Assembly: GCA_020054815.1 (NCBI GenBank) | Contig: JAIHAN010000002.1 | Coordinates: 1-57,626 of the forward strand | Length of the DNA: 57,626 nt | Direction of reading: 5' to 3' | Source: Peptococcaceae bacterium | GTDB taxonomy: Bacteria > Bacillota > Peptococcia > DRI-13 | Shown: piece by piece, positions 47,548 through 57,626 of the stretch | Numbering within the stretch: the first letter of the stretch is position 1 | Layout: every line of letters begins with the position of its first letter | Made by a program: the position numbers and the translations under genes | The notes under the pieces: generated by a model | The model's input: only the letters and a program-made list of their open reading frames with translations | Databases searched by the model: none | What the model was told of the DNA's origin: nothing

Positions 47548-48202
47548 CATCTTCTACTAATCCTTCACGCATGGCAAAAGTGGCCAGCTGAACCCTGTTT
47601 TCCAAATGGAGTTTTTCCATAATATTGCACAGGTGGTTTTTTACCGTATTTTCCGTAATGGCCAAACGGCTCGCTATCTCCCTGTTAGTAATACCCTGGG
47701 CCACCAGGGAGAGAACTTCTTTCTCCCTGCTAGTCAGATTCTCCGTAGTAGGGGATTGCTTTACCGGCCTATGGGATAACTCGGCAAATTCCTTTAAAAT
47801 TTTGGAAGCCATGAGTGGAGATAAAGCAGCTTCTCCTTTACGCAAGCCCCTGATCTGTTTCAAGAGATCATCAGGTTCCATGTTTTTTAAAAGATAGCCT
47901 TGGGCCCCATTCTTAATGGCCTGGAAAAGGTCCTCATCGTCTTCGGAAATACTAAACATTACCACTATGCATTTAGGATATTCTTTCCTAATGATCCGTA
48001 CCGCCTCAATCCCCGACATCACAGGCATGTGTACGTCCATTAAGACCAGATCGGGATTACATTCCTGTATTTTATTGATGGCTTCCATCCCATTAGCAGC
48101 TTCGGCTACCACCTTAATGTCAGGCTGGCCTTCCAGGAAGCTGGCTATCCCTTTACGAAAAAGCAGGTGATCATCTACCAGTAAAATTCTAATTTGTTTC
48201 AT
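47537..48202 (-). CDS. NarL/LuxR-family response regulator
   Basis: ILLVDDHLLFRKG, DVHMPVMSG, LTSREKEVLSLVAQGITNREIASRL. Confidence 0.94.
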   Translation of the reverse strand: MKQIRILLVDDHLLFRKGIASFLEGQPDIKVVAEAANGMEAINKIQECNPDLVLMDVHMPVMSGIEAVRIIRKEYPKCIVVMFSISEDDEDLFQAIKNGAQGYLLKNMEPDDLLKQIRGLRKGEAALSPLMASKILKEFAELSHRPVKQSPTTENLTSREKEVLSLVAQGITNREIASRLAITENTVKNHLCNIMEKLHLENRVQLATFAMREGLVEDETV

Positions 48203-49518
48203 TTGTCGCCTCCCTTTAACGAGACCTTTTCTGTTCTTTTTCCCGTCCGGGGAATCGTTAAACAAATGGTTGTACCGGCAGGTTCATTAGGAAGTATGGT
48301 CAGCCTCCCCCCAATGAGACCTGCTCTTTCTTCCATAATCGAAAGTCCAAAATGTTTCTTGCCGATTCTTTCCATTTTTTCCTTGACAAAACCAATGCCG
48401 TTATCCGAGATGACAAGTACCAAGTCGCCAGACTCTTCGGTAAGCTCAATCTTTACTTTTGTGGCCTGGGCATGTTTGCGCACATTGGTTAAGGCTTCCT
48501 GTACAATCCTTGTCACATGAATTTTTACAGCAGTGGACAATTCCCACTCATCTGGTACATTGATGATTACCTCCACCAAGATACGGAAGTTATCGGCAAA
48601 TTTACTTCCATAATCCTTAAGCCAAAGACTAAAGGACTGCTGCAACTGAGGGTTTGCTTTCAGGTCAAAAATATTAAAGCGAACTTCTTCCAGGGCTTCC
48701 TGGATCACAGATTTTACTTCAGATATTTCATGCAACAGCTCCCCGTTCTTGGAAAGCTTATTTTCAATGGTTTTACACTTCAAATTAAGGAAACATAAAG
48801 TTTGGGCCAAACCGTCATGCATTTCCCGGGCTAAACGGTAGCGTTCCTCCAGAACGGTCATATCATGCATGGCTTTCTCCAATTCCTTACGTTCCGTGAT
48901 GTCACGCAGGATGATTTCTACCTGGGGTTCATTATAGCCGTCACCGGGGATATAGGAATAACTTACGGCCACCGGTTTACTACAGCCTTCCCGGTCACTA
49001 ATACACATCTCTATATAAGGTATAGCACACTGTTTTTCAAAAACCAGTCTTCCCCAGCACTGACTATGACCACACTGAGGATTAAGACATGCTTCGGAAC
49101 AGTATTTTTTTGTGGGGTCGGTTTCAAATTTACACTTATTTATTTCTGAACAAGTTAGCTTGCCAATGGTCTCATCGGCACGCCAACCCGTAATTTTTTC
49201 CGCCGCAGGGTTGATGGAAAGAATCTTCAAATTGCGGTCGATCATAATAATACCGTCTGAAGTATAAGTAAAGGCGCTTTGCAGCTTTTGCCTCTCTCTT
49301 ATGATTTCATGGTGCTGGTTATCTATGATTTTAAAAACACCATGGGAGAAAATGGCCCCTCCGGCCAGTACAAATAAAAGCAAGATTGCACTCCCCCCCC
49401 ATCCGTCGGAAGATAGGCCGGGAAACAACACAGGTACTACTGTAAACCTTAATATTTCGAAAATTGCTGCTCCTACCACGGGAACTACAATCGTCAGCCA
49501 GCGAAGATGCCTGTACAT
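48199..49518 (-). CDS. Sensor histidine kinase (DegS/NarX type) with TM region and Cys-rich PAS domain
   Basis: HisKA_3 RLAREMHDGLAQTLCFL; HATPase ALTNVRKHAQATKV; PAS segment with multiple Cys. Confidence 0.92.
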   Translation of the reverse strand: MYRHLRWLTIVVPVVGAAIFEILRFTVVPVLFPGLSSDGWGGSAILLLFVLAGGAIFSHGVFKIIDNQHHEIIRERQKLQSAFTYTSDGIIMIDRNLKILSINPAAEKITGWRADETIGKLTCSEINKCKFETDPTKKYCSEACLNPQCGHSQCWGRLVFEKQCAIPYIEMCISDREGCSKPVAVSYSYIPGDGYNEPQVEIILRDITERKELEKAMHDMTVLEERYRLAREMHDGLAQTLCFLNLKCKTIENKLSKNGELLHEISEVKSVIQEALEEVRFNIFDLKANPQLQQSFSLWLKDYGSKFADNFRILVEVIINVPDEWELSTAVKIHVTRIVQEALTNVRKHAQATKVKIELTEESGDLVLVISDNGIGFVKEKMERIGKKHFGLSIMEERAGLIGGRLTILPNEPAGTTICLTIPRTGKRTEKVSLKGGDK

Positions 49519-49605
49519 TACACCCTCCCATGTAGCGATTTATTACTACTATTAATATTAGCATAAATAGTAGTATAATACTACGCCCTGACCAGTCCTT
49601 CTTGT

Positions 49606-50304
49606 TTATTTATCATTACTGTTTTCGGCCGTAAGTTCAGCCACTTTTTGTAAGATCTGCTGCCGTGCAGAAGGGGTTAACCCCTGAAAGAACCGGTTGA
49701 TGTCACGATTGAACCCGCATATATCCGAGTCTTTTACAAGAGAACGTAATAAAACAATTATTTTGTTAATAATTTCTAATTCTCTGACAGTAAAACCCAA
49801 GAGATTTTCTCTGATGGCATGCAGCATGGCAATCTCATCTTCTGACTGCTGGATAGCCATGCCGCCAATCCCCTCGTTAAGGAGAAAGTAAGAAGTACTG
49901 ATTCCCAGCCTGCGGGCTATTTTCTGTAATGTAAGCAGAGAAGGTTTAACACGCCCTGTTTCAATCTGGGCTATCAGGCTCAAAGACACTCCCACCGCCT
50001 CCCCCAATTGAGCCTGGGTCAAGCCATGGCTTTCCCTGAGCCGTCGAATCCGTTCTCCCAGATTGAGCACTTCCTCGGAAACAACAAAATGACTAAGGGG
50101 TACATCCAGTACCTTCGCCAATTTTTCCAATGTCTTGAGAGAAGCACAGGTCTTCCCACGCTCTATTTCACTGATATGGGTGTAAGAAACCCCTGACTGG
50201 TTACCTAATTCCATCAACGTTAAACCTTTAGCCTCACGAAGCTGTCTTAATTCCGCACCTAAATAGGTATAGATACTTTCGGGATTATCCACCGCCCCCA
50301 CCAC
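49606..50304 (-). CDS. Tandem double XRE-family HTH transcriptional regulator
   Basis: Two HTH_3 units: LRQLREAKGLTLMELGNQSGVSYTHISEIERGK and IRRLRESHGLTQAQLGEAVGVSLSLIAQIETGRVKPS. Confidence 0.88.
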   Translation of the reverse strand: MVGAVDNPESIYTYLGAELRQLREAKGLTLMELGNQSGVSYTHISEIERGKTCASLKTLEKLAKVLDVPLSHFVVSEEVLNLGERIRRLRESHGLTQAQLGEAVGVSLSLIAQIETGRVKPSLLTLQKIARRLGISTSYFLLNEGIGGMAIQQSEDEIAMLHAIRENLLGFTVRELEIINKIIVLLRSLVKDSDICGFNRDINRFFQGLTPSARQQILQKVAELTAENSNDK

Positions 50305-50305
50305 C

Positions 50306-51217
50306 TTATTCGGCTAATAATTGGCGAACCTCTTCTGAACGTAAGTATTTTAAAAACTCCTCTACGGCCTGGGTACGAAACTTTTTCCGATGATAAATCA
50401 AGGTAAATTCCCGATGAAATTTTAGATCTTTAATATTAACAGTATCAATAAACCCGGCTTTCTTTCTAGCTTTTCCGGCATATTTTGAGACCAGCGAGAT
50501 ACCTAATCCTTTCTGAACTGCTTCTAAAATTGCTGAAGTACTGCCTATTTCCATAATGACATCTAATTTTTCATGTGGATATCCTGCCAAATCTAAAGCC
50601 TTCTCCATAACTACCCGGGTCCCTGAACCTTTTTCTCTAAGAATAAAGGGATAATTAACAAAGTCCGATACAGAAACCTCTTCTTTTTTTGATAGAGGAT
50701 GTCCCGGAGGAATTACTAAAACTAATTCATCATCAATAAATTTTTCCTTAACAATTTCCTTGCCATGTACAGGTCCTTCTACAAAACCTATATCTAATTC
50801 TCCCTCTAAAAGTCTATGTTCTATATCTTCTGTGTTGTGAATTTCTAAACTTAATTCTACATCAGAATGTTTTTTCTTAAAGGAACCAACAATAATTGGA
50901 AGCACCCATTCGCCTATGGTGGTACTGGCACCAATGATGAGCTTACCCCGGATCTTACCAGTAAGTTCCTGCATTTCCCTTTCCAACTGGGCCTGAAGAA
51001 TACTCATTTCATTGGCGTATTTTAACAAAAGTTCACCGGCAGCCGTCAGGTTGATAGTCCGGTTCACCCTGTCAAAAAGCCTGGTTCCATAGTATTCCTC
51101 CAGCATCTGGATTTGAAAACTGACAGCAGGCTGGGTTAAAAAAAGTGCTTTGGCTGCCTTGGAAAAGCTCTTTTTTTCCACCACAGTTAAAAATACTTTA
51201 ATGCCATTATCAAGCAT
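50306..51217 (-). CDS. LysR-family transcriptional regulator (CysB/CysL-like)
   Basis: N-terminal HTH KSFSKAAKALFLTQPAVSFQIQMLEEYYGTRLFDR, substrate-binding domain. Confidence 0.9.
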   Translation of the reverse strand: MLDNGIKVFLTVVEKKSFSKAAKALFLTQPAVSFQIQMLEEYYGTRLFDRVNRTINLTAAGELLLKYANEMSILQAQLEREMQELTGKIRGKLIIGASTTIGEWVLPIIVGSFKKKHSDVELSLEIHNTEDIEHRLLEGELDIGFVEGPVHGKEIVKEKFIDDELVLVIPPGHPLSKKEEVSVSDFVNYPFILREKGSGTRVVMEKALDLAGYPHEKLDVIMEIGSTSAILEAVQKGLGISLVSKYAGKARKKAGFIDTVNIKDLKFHREFTLIYHRKKFRTQAVEEFLKYLRSEEVRQLLAE

Positions 51218-51244
51218 TTTACACCAACACTCCCCTTCATCTAC

Positions 51245-52734
<1,490 letters not shown>

Positions 52735-52742
52735 AACCTCTC

Positions 52743-53198
52743 CTAAATTTTATCAGATTTCAGCACATGGTAAGCCAACAGGATCATACCCACAACAATG
52801 GCCGAATCCGCCATATTAAATACGAAAGGCCAGATTCCGCGAAAATCAATGTAATCGATTACCAGCCCCGTTTGCATACGATCGATAAGGTTACCGATTG
52901 CTCCTCCCGCTACCAGACCCAGGGTAAGAGCTAAAAAGAGGCTTTTTTCCCCTTCTGTATAAGCCAGGTAGAAAAGGGCCGCTAAAATAAGAATGGTAAT
53001 AACAATAAAAAACCAGGTTTTCTCAGCCAATATACCAAAAGCTGCCCCGGGGTTTTTTACATAAGTGATGTGGAGAAAGTTAGGAATTAGCGGGATGGTT
53101 TGTCCCAGCAGCATTTGCGTGGTCACCAGATACTTGGTAAACCTATCTATAACTAGTGTTAAAACTAACGTTGTCCAAAAATACATTGTCCACTCCAT
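52743..53198 (-). CDS. lspA: Lipoprotein signal peptidase
   Basis: DRFTKYLV, VKNPGAAFGI, GGAIGNLIDRMQTGLVIDYID, FVFNMADSAIVVG. Confidence 0.95.
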   Translation of the reverse strand: MEWTMYFWTTLVLTLVIDRFTKYLVTTQMLLGQTIPLIPNFLHITYVKNPGAAFGILAEKTWFFIVITILILAALFYLAYTEGEKSLFLALTLGLVAGGAIGNLIDRMQTGLVIDYIDFRGIWPFVFNMADSAIVVGMILLAYHVLKSDKI

Positions 53199-53329
53199 AA
53201 ATATTTCTTATTATAATTCAATTTACTATATTATATTAACACAATTAGCAAGCAAGGCGCAATCAACCGCATCTTCCTATACCGGATACTCAGAGTATTA
53301 ATTAAAAAGCAGCCGGTCTTAACCTGCTG

Positions 53330-53425
53330 CTATTCTACAACATATACTGTCTCTGCCAAAGAGCGCCTGGAGGGTTGATTTGGTTCCATTTCGCCATAAC
53401 CCAAAGCAATAATATCTTTAGTCAT
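53330..53425 (-). CDS. Putative 31-aa mini-protein
   Basis: MTKDIIALGYGEMEPNQPSRRSLAETVYVVE*; SD gggaggt upstream; hairpin agcag..ctgcttttt immediately downstream. Confidence 0.4.
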   Translation of the reverse strand: MTKDIIALGYGEMEPNQPSRRSLAETVYVVE

Positions 53426-53448
53426 GCTGGTACCTCCCTAACTAAATA

Positions 53449-53748
53449 TTAAGGTTTAGTCTGCATATGTTCATTGACCATTTCTACAATTTCCGCAATA
53501 AAGTTACCGATAAGCGGCAGGTTTAACAATACTATTTTTTGGAGCAAGTAAAGAACTACTGCACCTAAAATAGTAAAACCTATGGCCATACCCAACCCCC
53601 GGGCTACACCGGCCATTAAGTTGATTGCCAGCATTTTTCGGGTATTGTGCAGGTATTCCACATATTCGGCCAGCTTCATTTTTTCCATGGCAATGACGAG
53701 TTCGTCAACCTTGGCCTCTAATCGGTGTTTTGCTTCCTGCTCCGGCAT
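53449..53748 (-). CDS. DUF5665-like membrane protein
   Basis: 99 aa: coil, then LAINLMAGVARGLGMAIGFTILGAVVLYLLQKI. Confidence 0.65.
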   Translation of the reverse strand: MPEQEAKHRLEAKVDELVIAMEKMKLAEYVEYLHNTRKMLAINLMAGVARGLGMAIGFTILGAVVLYLLQKIVLLNLPLIGNFIAEIVEMVNEHMQTKP

Positions 53749-53761
53749 TAATCATCCCTCA

Positions 53762-53792
53762 TAGTTGGTAGTTGGTAGTGAGTAGTTTGTGC
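53762..53792. repeat. Short heptamer repeat (agttggtagttggtagtgagtag)
   Basis: Direct inspection; next to the start of the DUF5665-like gene. Confidence 0.55.
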
Positions 53793-53819
53793 AAAAACTA
53801 TAATAACTATTTGGCACAA

Positions 53820-53856
53820 AAGACTTAAGGTTGTGCAAAACCTTAAGTCTTTTTTC
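53820..53856 (-). terminator. Terminator after the DUF711 gene
   Basis: agacttaaggtt-ttgcac-aaccttaagtctttt. Confidence 0.75.
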
Positions 53857-53955
53857 TTACCAGTTTCTTGGCTTGCAAATTATTTCGTGAATCTTTGTCT
53901 CAAAGAAATTATGGGAAAGTACATTGGAACACCTCCGGAAACACTGTATTTTCTA

Positions 53956-55323
53956 TCAGTTATTCAAGGCCAGAATAGGCGCAGGAATACGGCCGCCCCT
54001 TTTCACAAAGGTCTCAGCACTGTATTGATGGACAGGCATAATAGGACCAGTACCCAACAAGCCGCCAAATTCTACCCTTTCCCCAACCTTCTTACCGGGA
54101 ACGGGAATAATACGCACGGCGGTAGTCTTTTTATTGATCATGCCGATGGCGGCTTCGTCAGCAATAATGGCCGCTATCGTTTCAGCCGAGGTGTCGCCTG
54201 GGATGGCAATCATATCCAGGCCTACGGAACAGACACAGGTCATAGCTTCTAACTTATCTATACTTAAACTTCCTTCTTCCACGGCTCTAATCATTCCCGC
54301 ATCCTCACTAACCGGGATAAAGGCTCCGCTCAAACCGCCTACATAAGAGGAAGCCATGGCCCCGCCTTTCTTTACGGCATCATTTAAGAGGGCTAAGGCA
54401 GCCGTAGTACCGTGGGTGCCTACTTTCTCCAGGCCCATGGCCTCAAGAATATCGGCCACACTATCCCCAATAGCCGGGGTAGGTGCCAGGGATAAGTCAA
54501 CAATACCAAAGGGAACCTTTAGTCTCTTAGCAGCTTCTCTTCCCACCAGTTCTCCCATGCGTGTGACTTTAAAGGCTGTATGTTTGATAATGGTAGCCAG
54601 ACTGCCAAAATCCACATTAGGATTCTGTCTTACTGCATTTAAGACAACACCGGGTCCGCTCACCCCTACATTGATTACTGTCTCCGGTTCACCGATACCA
54701 TGGAAGGCCCCCGCCATAAAGGGGTTGTCCTCCGGTACGTTGCAGAATACCACCAGCTTAGCACAGCCCAGGGCTCCCTGCTCTTTGGTCAACTCTGCTG
54801 TCTCTTTAATAATCTGCCCCATGCGATAGACGGCATCCATATTAATACCTGCTTTAGTAGAAGCTACATTAACCGAGGAACATACCCTTTCTGTTTCAGC
54901 TAAACTTTGGGCAATAGAATTAAATAAATTTTCATCACCCTTGGTAAAGCCTTTATGCACTAAAGCAGAAAACCCACCGATAAAGTTCACTCCCACTTCC
55001 CGGGCCGCTCTGTCCATGGCCTTAGCCAGGATAAGGTAATCCCCGCTCTCACACCCTTCACCAACGATGGCAATGGGTGTGACGGAAATTCTTTTGTTGA
55101 TAATAGGGATGCCATACTCCCGCGAAATGGCTTCACCTACATTTACCAGATTTTCTGCTTTTTTTGTTATTTTATCATATATTTTCCTGGCTACTACCTG
55201 AATATCGCTGTGGGTACAGTCACGCAGGCTGATCCCCATGGTAATGGTACGTATATCTAAATTTTCCGCTTGAACCATACGGATTGTTTCCATAATTTCC
55301 GCGGGTGAAAAAGCAATTGGCAT
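53956..55323 (-). CDS. PFL/DUF711 (UPF0210) family protein
   Basis: 455 aa; [55 protein letters not shown]. Confidence 0.9.
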   Translation of the reverse strand: MPIAFSPAEIMETIRMVQAENLDIRTITMGISLRDCTHSDIQVVARKIYDKITKKAENLVNVGEAISREYGIPIINKRISVTPIAIVGEGCESGDYLILAKAMDRAAREVGVNFIGGFSALVHKGFTKGDENLFNSIAQSLAETERVCSSVNVASTKAGINMDAVYRMGQIIKETAELTKEQGALGCAKLVVFCNVPEDNPFMAGAFHGIGEPETVINVGVSGPGVVLNAVRQNPNVDFGSLATIIKHTAFKVTRMGELVGREAAKRLKVPFGIVDLSLAPTPAIGDSVADILEAMGLEKVGTHGTTAALALLNDAVKKGGAMASSYVGGLSGAFIPVSEDAGMIRAVEEGSLSIDKLEAMTCVCSVGLDMIAIPGDTSAETIAAIIADEAAIGMINKKTTAVRIIPVPGKKVGERVEFGGLLGTGPIMPVHQYSAETFVKRGGRIPAPILALNN

Positions 55324-55334
55324 GATCCTACCTC

Positions 55335-55643
55335 CTAAATACGGTGCATGTATTTGAAGACATCCTCGTGCTGTGCGTTAATACTAACTCCGATTTCTTC
55401 CCCTTTATCTTTCAGTAATAATTGAAGTTCCTGGAGACTCACCTTACAGTGGGCAATATCCACCACCATGATCATGGTAAAGAAATCCTGGAGAATGGTT
55501 TGACTAATGTCCAAAATATTAACGCCCTGAGCGGCTAATATACCGGAAACCCCGGCAATAATACCCACTCTGTCCTGCCCTACCACTGTAACAATCACGC
55601 GCTGTTGTTCAGGCTGTGGCTGTTGTGCCTTCCATTGATTCAT
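55335..55643 (-). CDS. ACT-domain protein (UPF0237)
   Basis: [37 protein letters not shown]. Confidence 0.9.
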   Translation of the reverse strand: MNQWKAQQPQPEQQRVIVTVVGQDRVGIIAGVSGILAAQGVNILDISQTILQDFFTMIMVVDIAHCKVSLQELQLLLKDKGEEIGVSINAQHEDVFKYMHRI

Positions 55644-55743
55644 AAACTTTAACCTCCTTGGTATAACCTAATATTAAGTTATTATAACAGCTTATCATTA
55701 ATATTTCCCACTTTTTTTTCCCATTTTAGAAAAAAACATCAAA

Positions 55744-55769
55744 AAGCTCTTACACTTCTGTAAGAGCTT
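55744..55769 (-). terminator. Terminator overlapping the stop codon of the HAD-like gene
   Basis: gctcttaca-gaag-TGTAAgagcttttt; the TAA stop lies inside the hairpin. Confidence 0.7.
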
Positions 55770-56232
55770 TCCTATTTAACGCAACGCTGAAGGCCGCCGA
55801 ATAGATGTTTTTACATATGTCTGTTACACCAGGTCCCTCGCTTAAATCAAGAGAATTAAGAGTGCAAACACCTTTACCTGTGAGAACGAGCAAAATCCTG
55901 CAGCCCATACTTTCCAGCAGCTTAAGATAGGGACCGTCAGTGATCAAACAACTTTCTTTTAGTTCAATATCTTTTTCCGAGAGGAGCCGGTTTAACTCCT
56001 CCATTTCCCCATTCCAGTGAGAGAGTTCTATAGTCTTATCCTTAAAACAGGTGAGGAAATTTTTGAATTCCTGCCGGTCAGACGTTATTAAGACCAGGCA
56101 AAACCCCCTCCGCCTCAAGAATCTTAAGGCCGGCAATGTTTCCGGATAAACTTCCAAAGCCTGCTCGCTGCCCTCTTTAACGGTATATGCATATGCAGTT
56201 CCAGGACCGGAAAAAAAGACTGCCCTATTCAT
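55750..56232 (-). CDS. Degenerate HAD-superfamily (GmhB/histidinol-phosphatase-like) protein
   Basis: MNRAVFFSGPGTAY...YPETLPALRFLRRRGFCLVLITSDRQ; start re-set to 56232 (track start runs through intergenic repeats). Confidence 0.6.
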   Translation of the reverse strand: MNRAVFFSGPGTAYAYTVKEGSEQALEVYPETLPALRFLRRRGFCLVLITSDRQEFKNFLTCFKDKTIELSHWNGEMEELNRLLSEKDIELKESCLITDGPYLKLLESMGCRILLVLTGKGVCTLNSLDLSEGPGVTDICKNIYSAAFSVALNRKALTEV

Positions 56233-56292
56233 GAAATCCCCCCCTGCCCCGTCCCTTCTAATATATGTTGGAGAGAGGGCAGAGGTGCAAGG

Positions 56293-56345
56293 TTCAGTTG
56301 TTAGTTGGTAGTTGTTAGTTGGTAGTAGGAAAGCGGGAGTCGTAA
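56293..56345. repeat. Heptamer repeat (ttgttag ttggtag ttgttag ttggtag)
   Basis: Direct inspection; between gcvPB and the HAD-like gene. Confidence 0.6.
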
Positions 56346-56351
56346 TAATGA

Positions 56352-57626
56352 CTACTCCCCGCTCCCCGGTCGCCACCTGAGGACCGGTTTACGGGCGGCT
56401 GCCGCTTCATCCAAACGACTGACAGGAGTTATGTGAGGTGCTTCCTGGAGCAGTCCAGGATTTACCTTTGCCTCTTCGGCAATTTTTAATAAAGTTTTAG
56501 CAAATTCATCCAGTGTCTCCTTACTTTCTGTCTCCGTAGGTTCGATCATTAAGGCTTCTTCCACGATAAGCGGGAAATAGACGGTAGGCGGGTGAAAACC
56601 GTAATCGATGAGGCGTTTCGCAATATCCATGGTGTGAATCCCGGTTTCCTTCAGGGTTTTGGGTGTAATGATGAATTCGTGTTTGCATGGCCCGTTAAAG
56701 GGCTGATGGTAAGTGGGACTTAAGAGACTCATTAAGTAGTTAGCATTCAAGACGGCTTTTTCACTGACCTCTTTTAACCCCGCACGGCCCATCATAATTA
56801 AATAAGTGTAGGCTTTGACTACCACGCCAAAATTACCGTAAAAAGCCTTGACCTTACCAATGGAATGGGGCCGGTCATAATCCAGGTAGTAAAAACCGCT
56901 TTCTTCCTTTCTCGCTACCACCGGTTTGGGCAGGTAAGGTTCCAGGAAGGCCTTGACGCCTACCGGACCTGAACCGGGTCCGCCGCCGCCGTGGGGAGTG
57001 GAGAAGGTCTTATGCAGGTTAAAATGTACTACATCAAAACCCATATCGCCGGGACGGGCATAGCCCATAATGGCGTTCATATTAGCCCCGTCATAGTACA
57101 GTAACCCTCCTGCCTCATGCACAATTCTTGCAATCTCCAGGATTCGTGTTTCAAAGAGCCCTAAGGTACTGGGATTGGTTAACATCAAGGCCGCTGTATC
57201 CTCGCCTACCGCTGCCCGTAAAGCATCCAGGTTTACACTGCCATCTTCATTAGAGGGTATTTGTATAATGCTGCAGCCGCATAATGCTGCCGTAGCCGGG
57301 TTAGTACCGTGGGAGGAATCGGGAACGATGACTTTGGTCCGTTTATGGTCTCCCCGGGCAGCGTGATAGGCCATAATAATCAGTAACCCGGTAAATTCCC
57401 CATGGGCTCCCGCCGCAGGCTGGAGAGTAAACGCATCCATACCGGCAATTTCGGCTAAATACTGCTGAGTAGTATACATCAGCTCCAGGGCGCCTTGGGT
57501 ATATTCCTCGGGCTGGTATGGATGAAGCTGGCTGAATCCAGGTAAATTGGCAGCATCCTCATTAATTTTAGGATTATACTTCATAGTACAGCTGCCCAGG
57601 GGATAAAAACCTGTATCTACACCATA
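56352..57626 (-). CDS. gcvPB: Glycine dehydrogenase (decarboxylating) subunit 2, partial (5' end beyond right edge)
   Basis: [43 protein letters not shown]-site [22 protein letters not shown]. Confidence 0.95.
   Translation of the reverse strand, partial: YGVDTGFYPLGSCTMKYNPKINEDAANLPGFSQLHPYQPEEYTQGALELMYTTQQYLAEIAGMDAFTLQPAAGAHGEFTGLLIIMAYHAARGDHKRTKVIVPDSSHGTNPATAALCGCSIIQIPSNEDGSVNLDALRAAVGEDTAALMLTNPSTLGLFETRILEIARIVHEAGGLLYYDGANMNAIMGYARPGDMGFDVVHFNLHKTFSTPHGGGGPGSGPVGVKAFLEPYLPKPVVARKEESGFYYLDYDRPHSIGKVKAFYGNFGVVVKAYTYLIMMGRAGLKEVSEKAVLNANYLMSLLSPTYHQPFNGPCKHEFIITPKTLKETGIHTMDIAKRLIDYGFHPPTVYFPLIVEEALMIEPTETESKETLDEFAKTLLKIAEEAKVNPGLLQEAPHITPVSRLDEAAAARKPVLRWRPGSGE

Overview
This window looks like a chromosomal segment of a Gram-positive (Clostridia/Peptococcaceae-like) anaerobe, with almost all genes on the minus strand. 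The organism type is inferred from gene content only. From left to right it contains: (i) a carboxylate locus with two DASS/SLC13 transporters, two DUF3870 proteins and a family-I CoA-transferase; (ii) birA and rpmB; (iii) a conserved housekeeping run: hslO-thiN-rpe-rsgA-prkC-prpC-rlmN-rsmB-metallopeptidase-DUF116-fmt-def-priA-metK-coaBC-rpoZ-gmk-remA-yicC; (iv) two orphan OadG-like Na+-pump gamma subunits, dapF and a Ca2+-type P-ATPase; (v) rqcH; (vi) a thioredoxin-reductase-like gene plus a decayed copy of its 3' end; (vii) a rearranged biotin locus: bioA, a 3' fragment of bioD, bioW and bioF; (viii) a dissimilatory sulfite reductase locus: ferredoxin-dsrA-dsrB-dsrD-small ORF-dsrM-dsrK-dsrC, then a cbiA/dsrN-type amidase, a CoA-disulfide-reductase/rhodanese fusion, and an upstream Cys-rich PAS kinase with its response regulator; (ix) pyrR-rluD-lspA, DUF711, ACT and gcvPB. 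The most interesting signals are as follows. First, two homologous structured leaders (about 5620-5840 and 26330-26440) share an exact 16-mer and a 13-mer and sit upstream of Na+-linked genes. Second, a separate pseudoknotted leader precedes the first DASS gene. Third, a scattered family of intergenic tandem repeats, all with a 7-nt period, invades gene edges. Fourth, an unannotated 53-aa ORF lies inside the dsr cluster. Fifth, there is a HAD-like protein that has lost its catalytic Asp residues. No tRNA, rRNA or CRISPR array was recognised.
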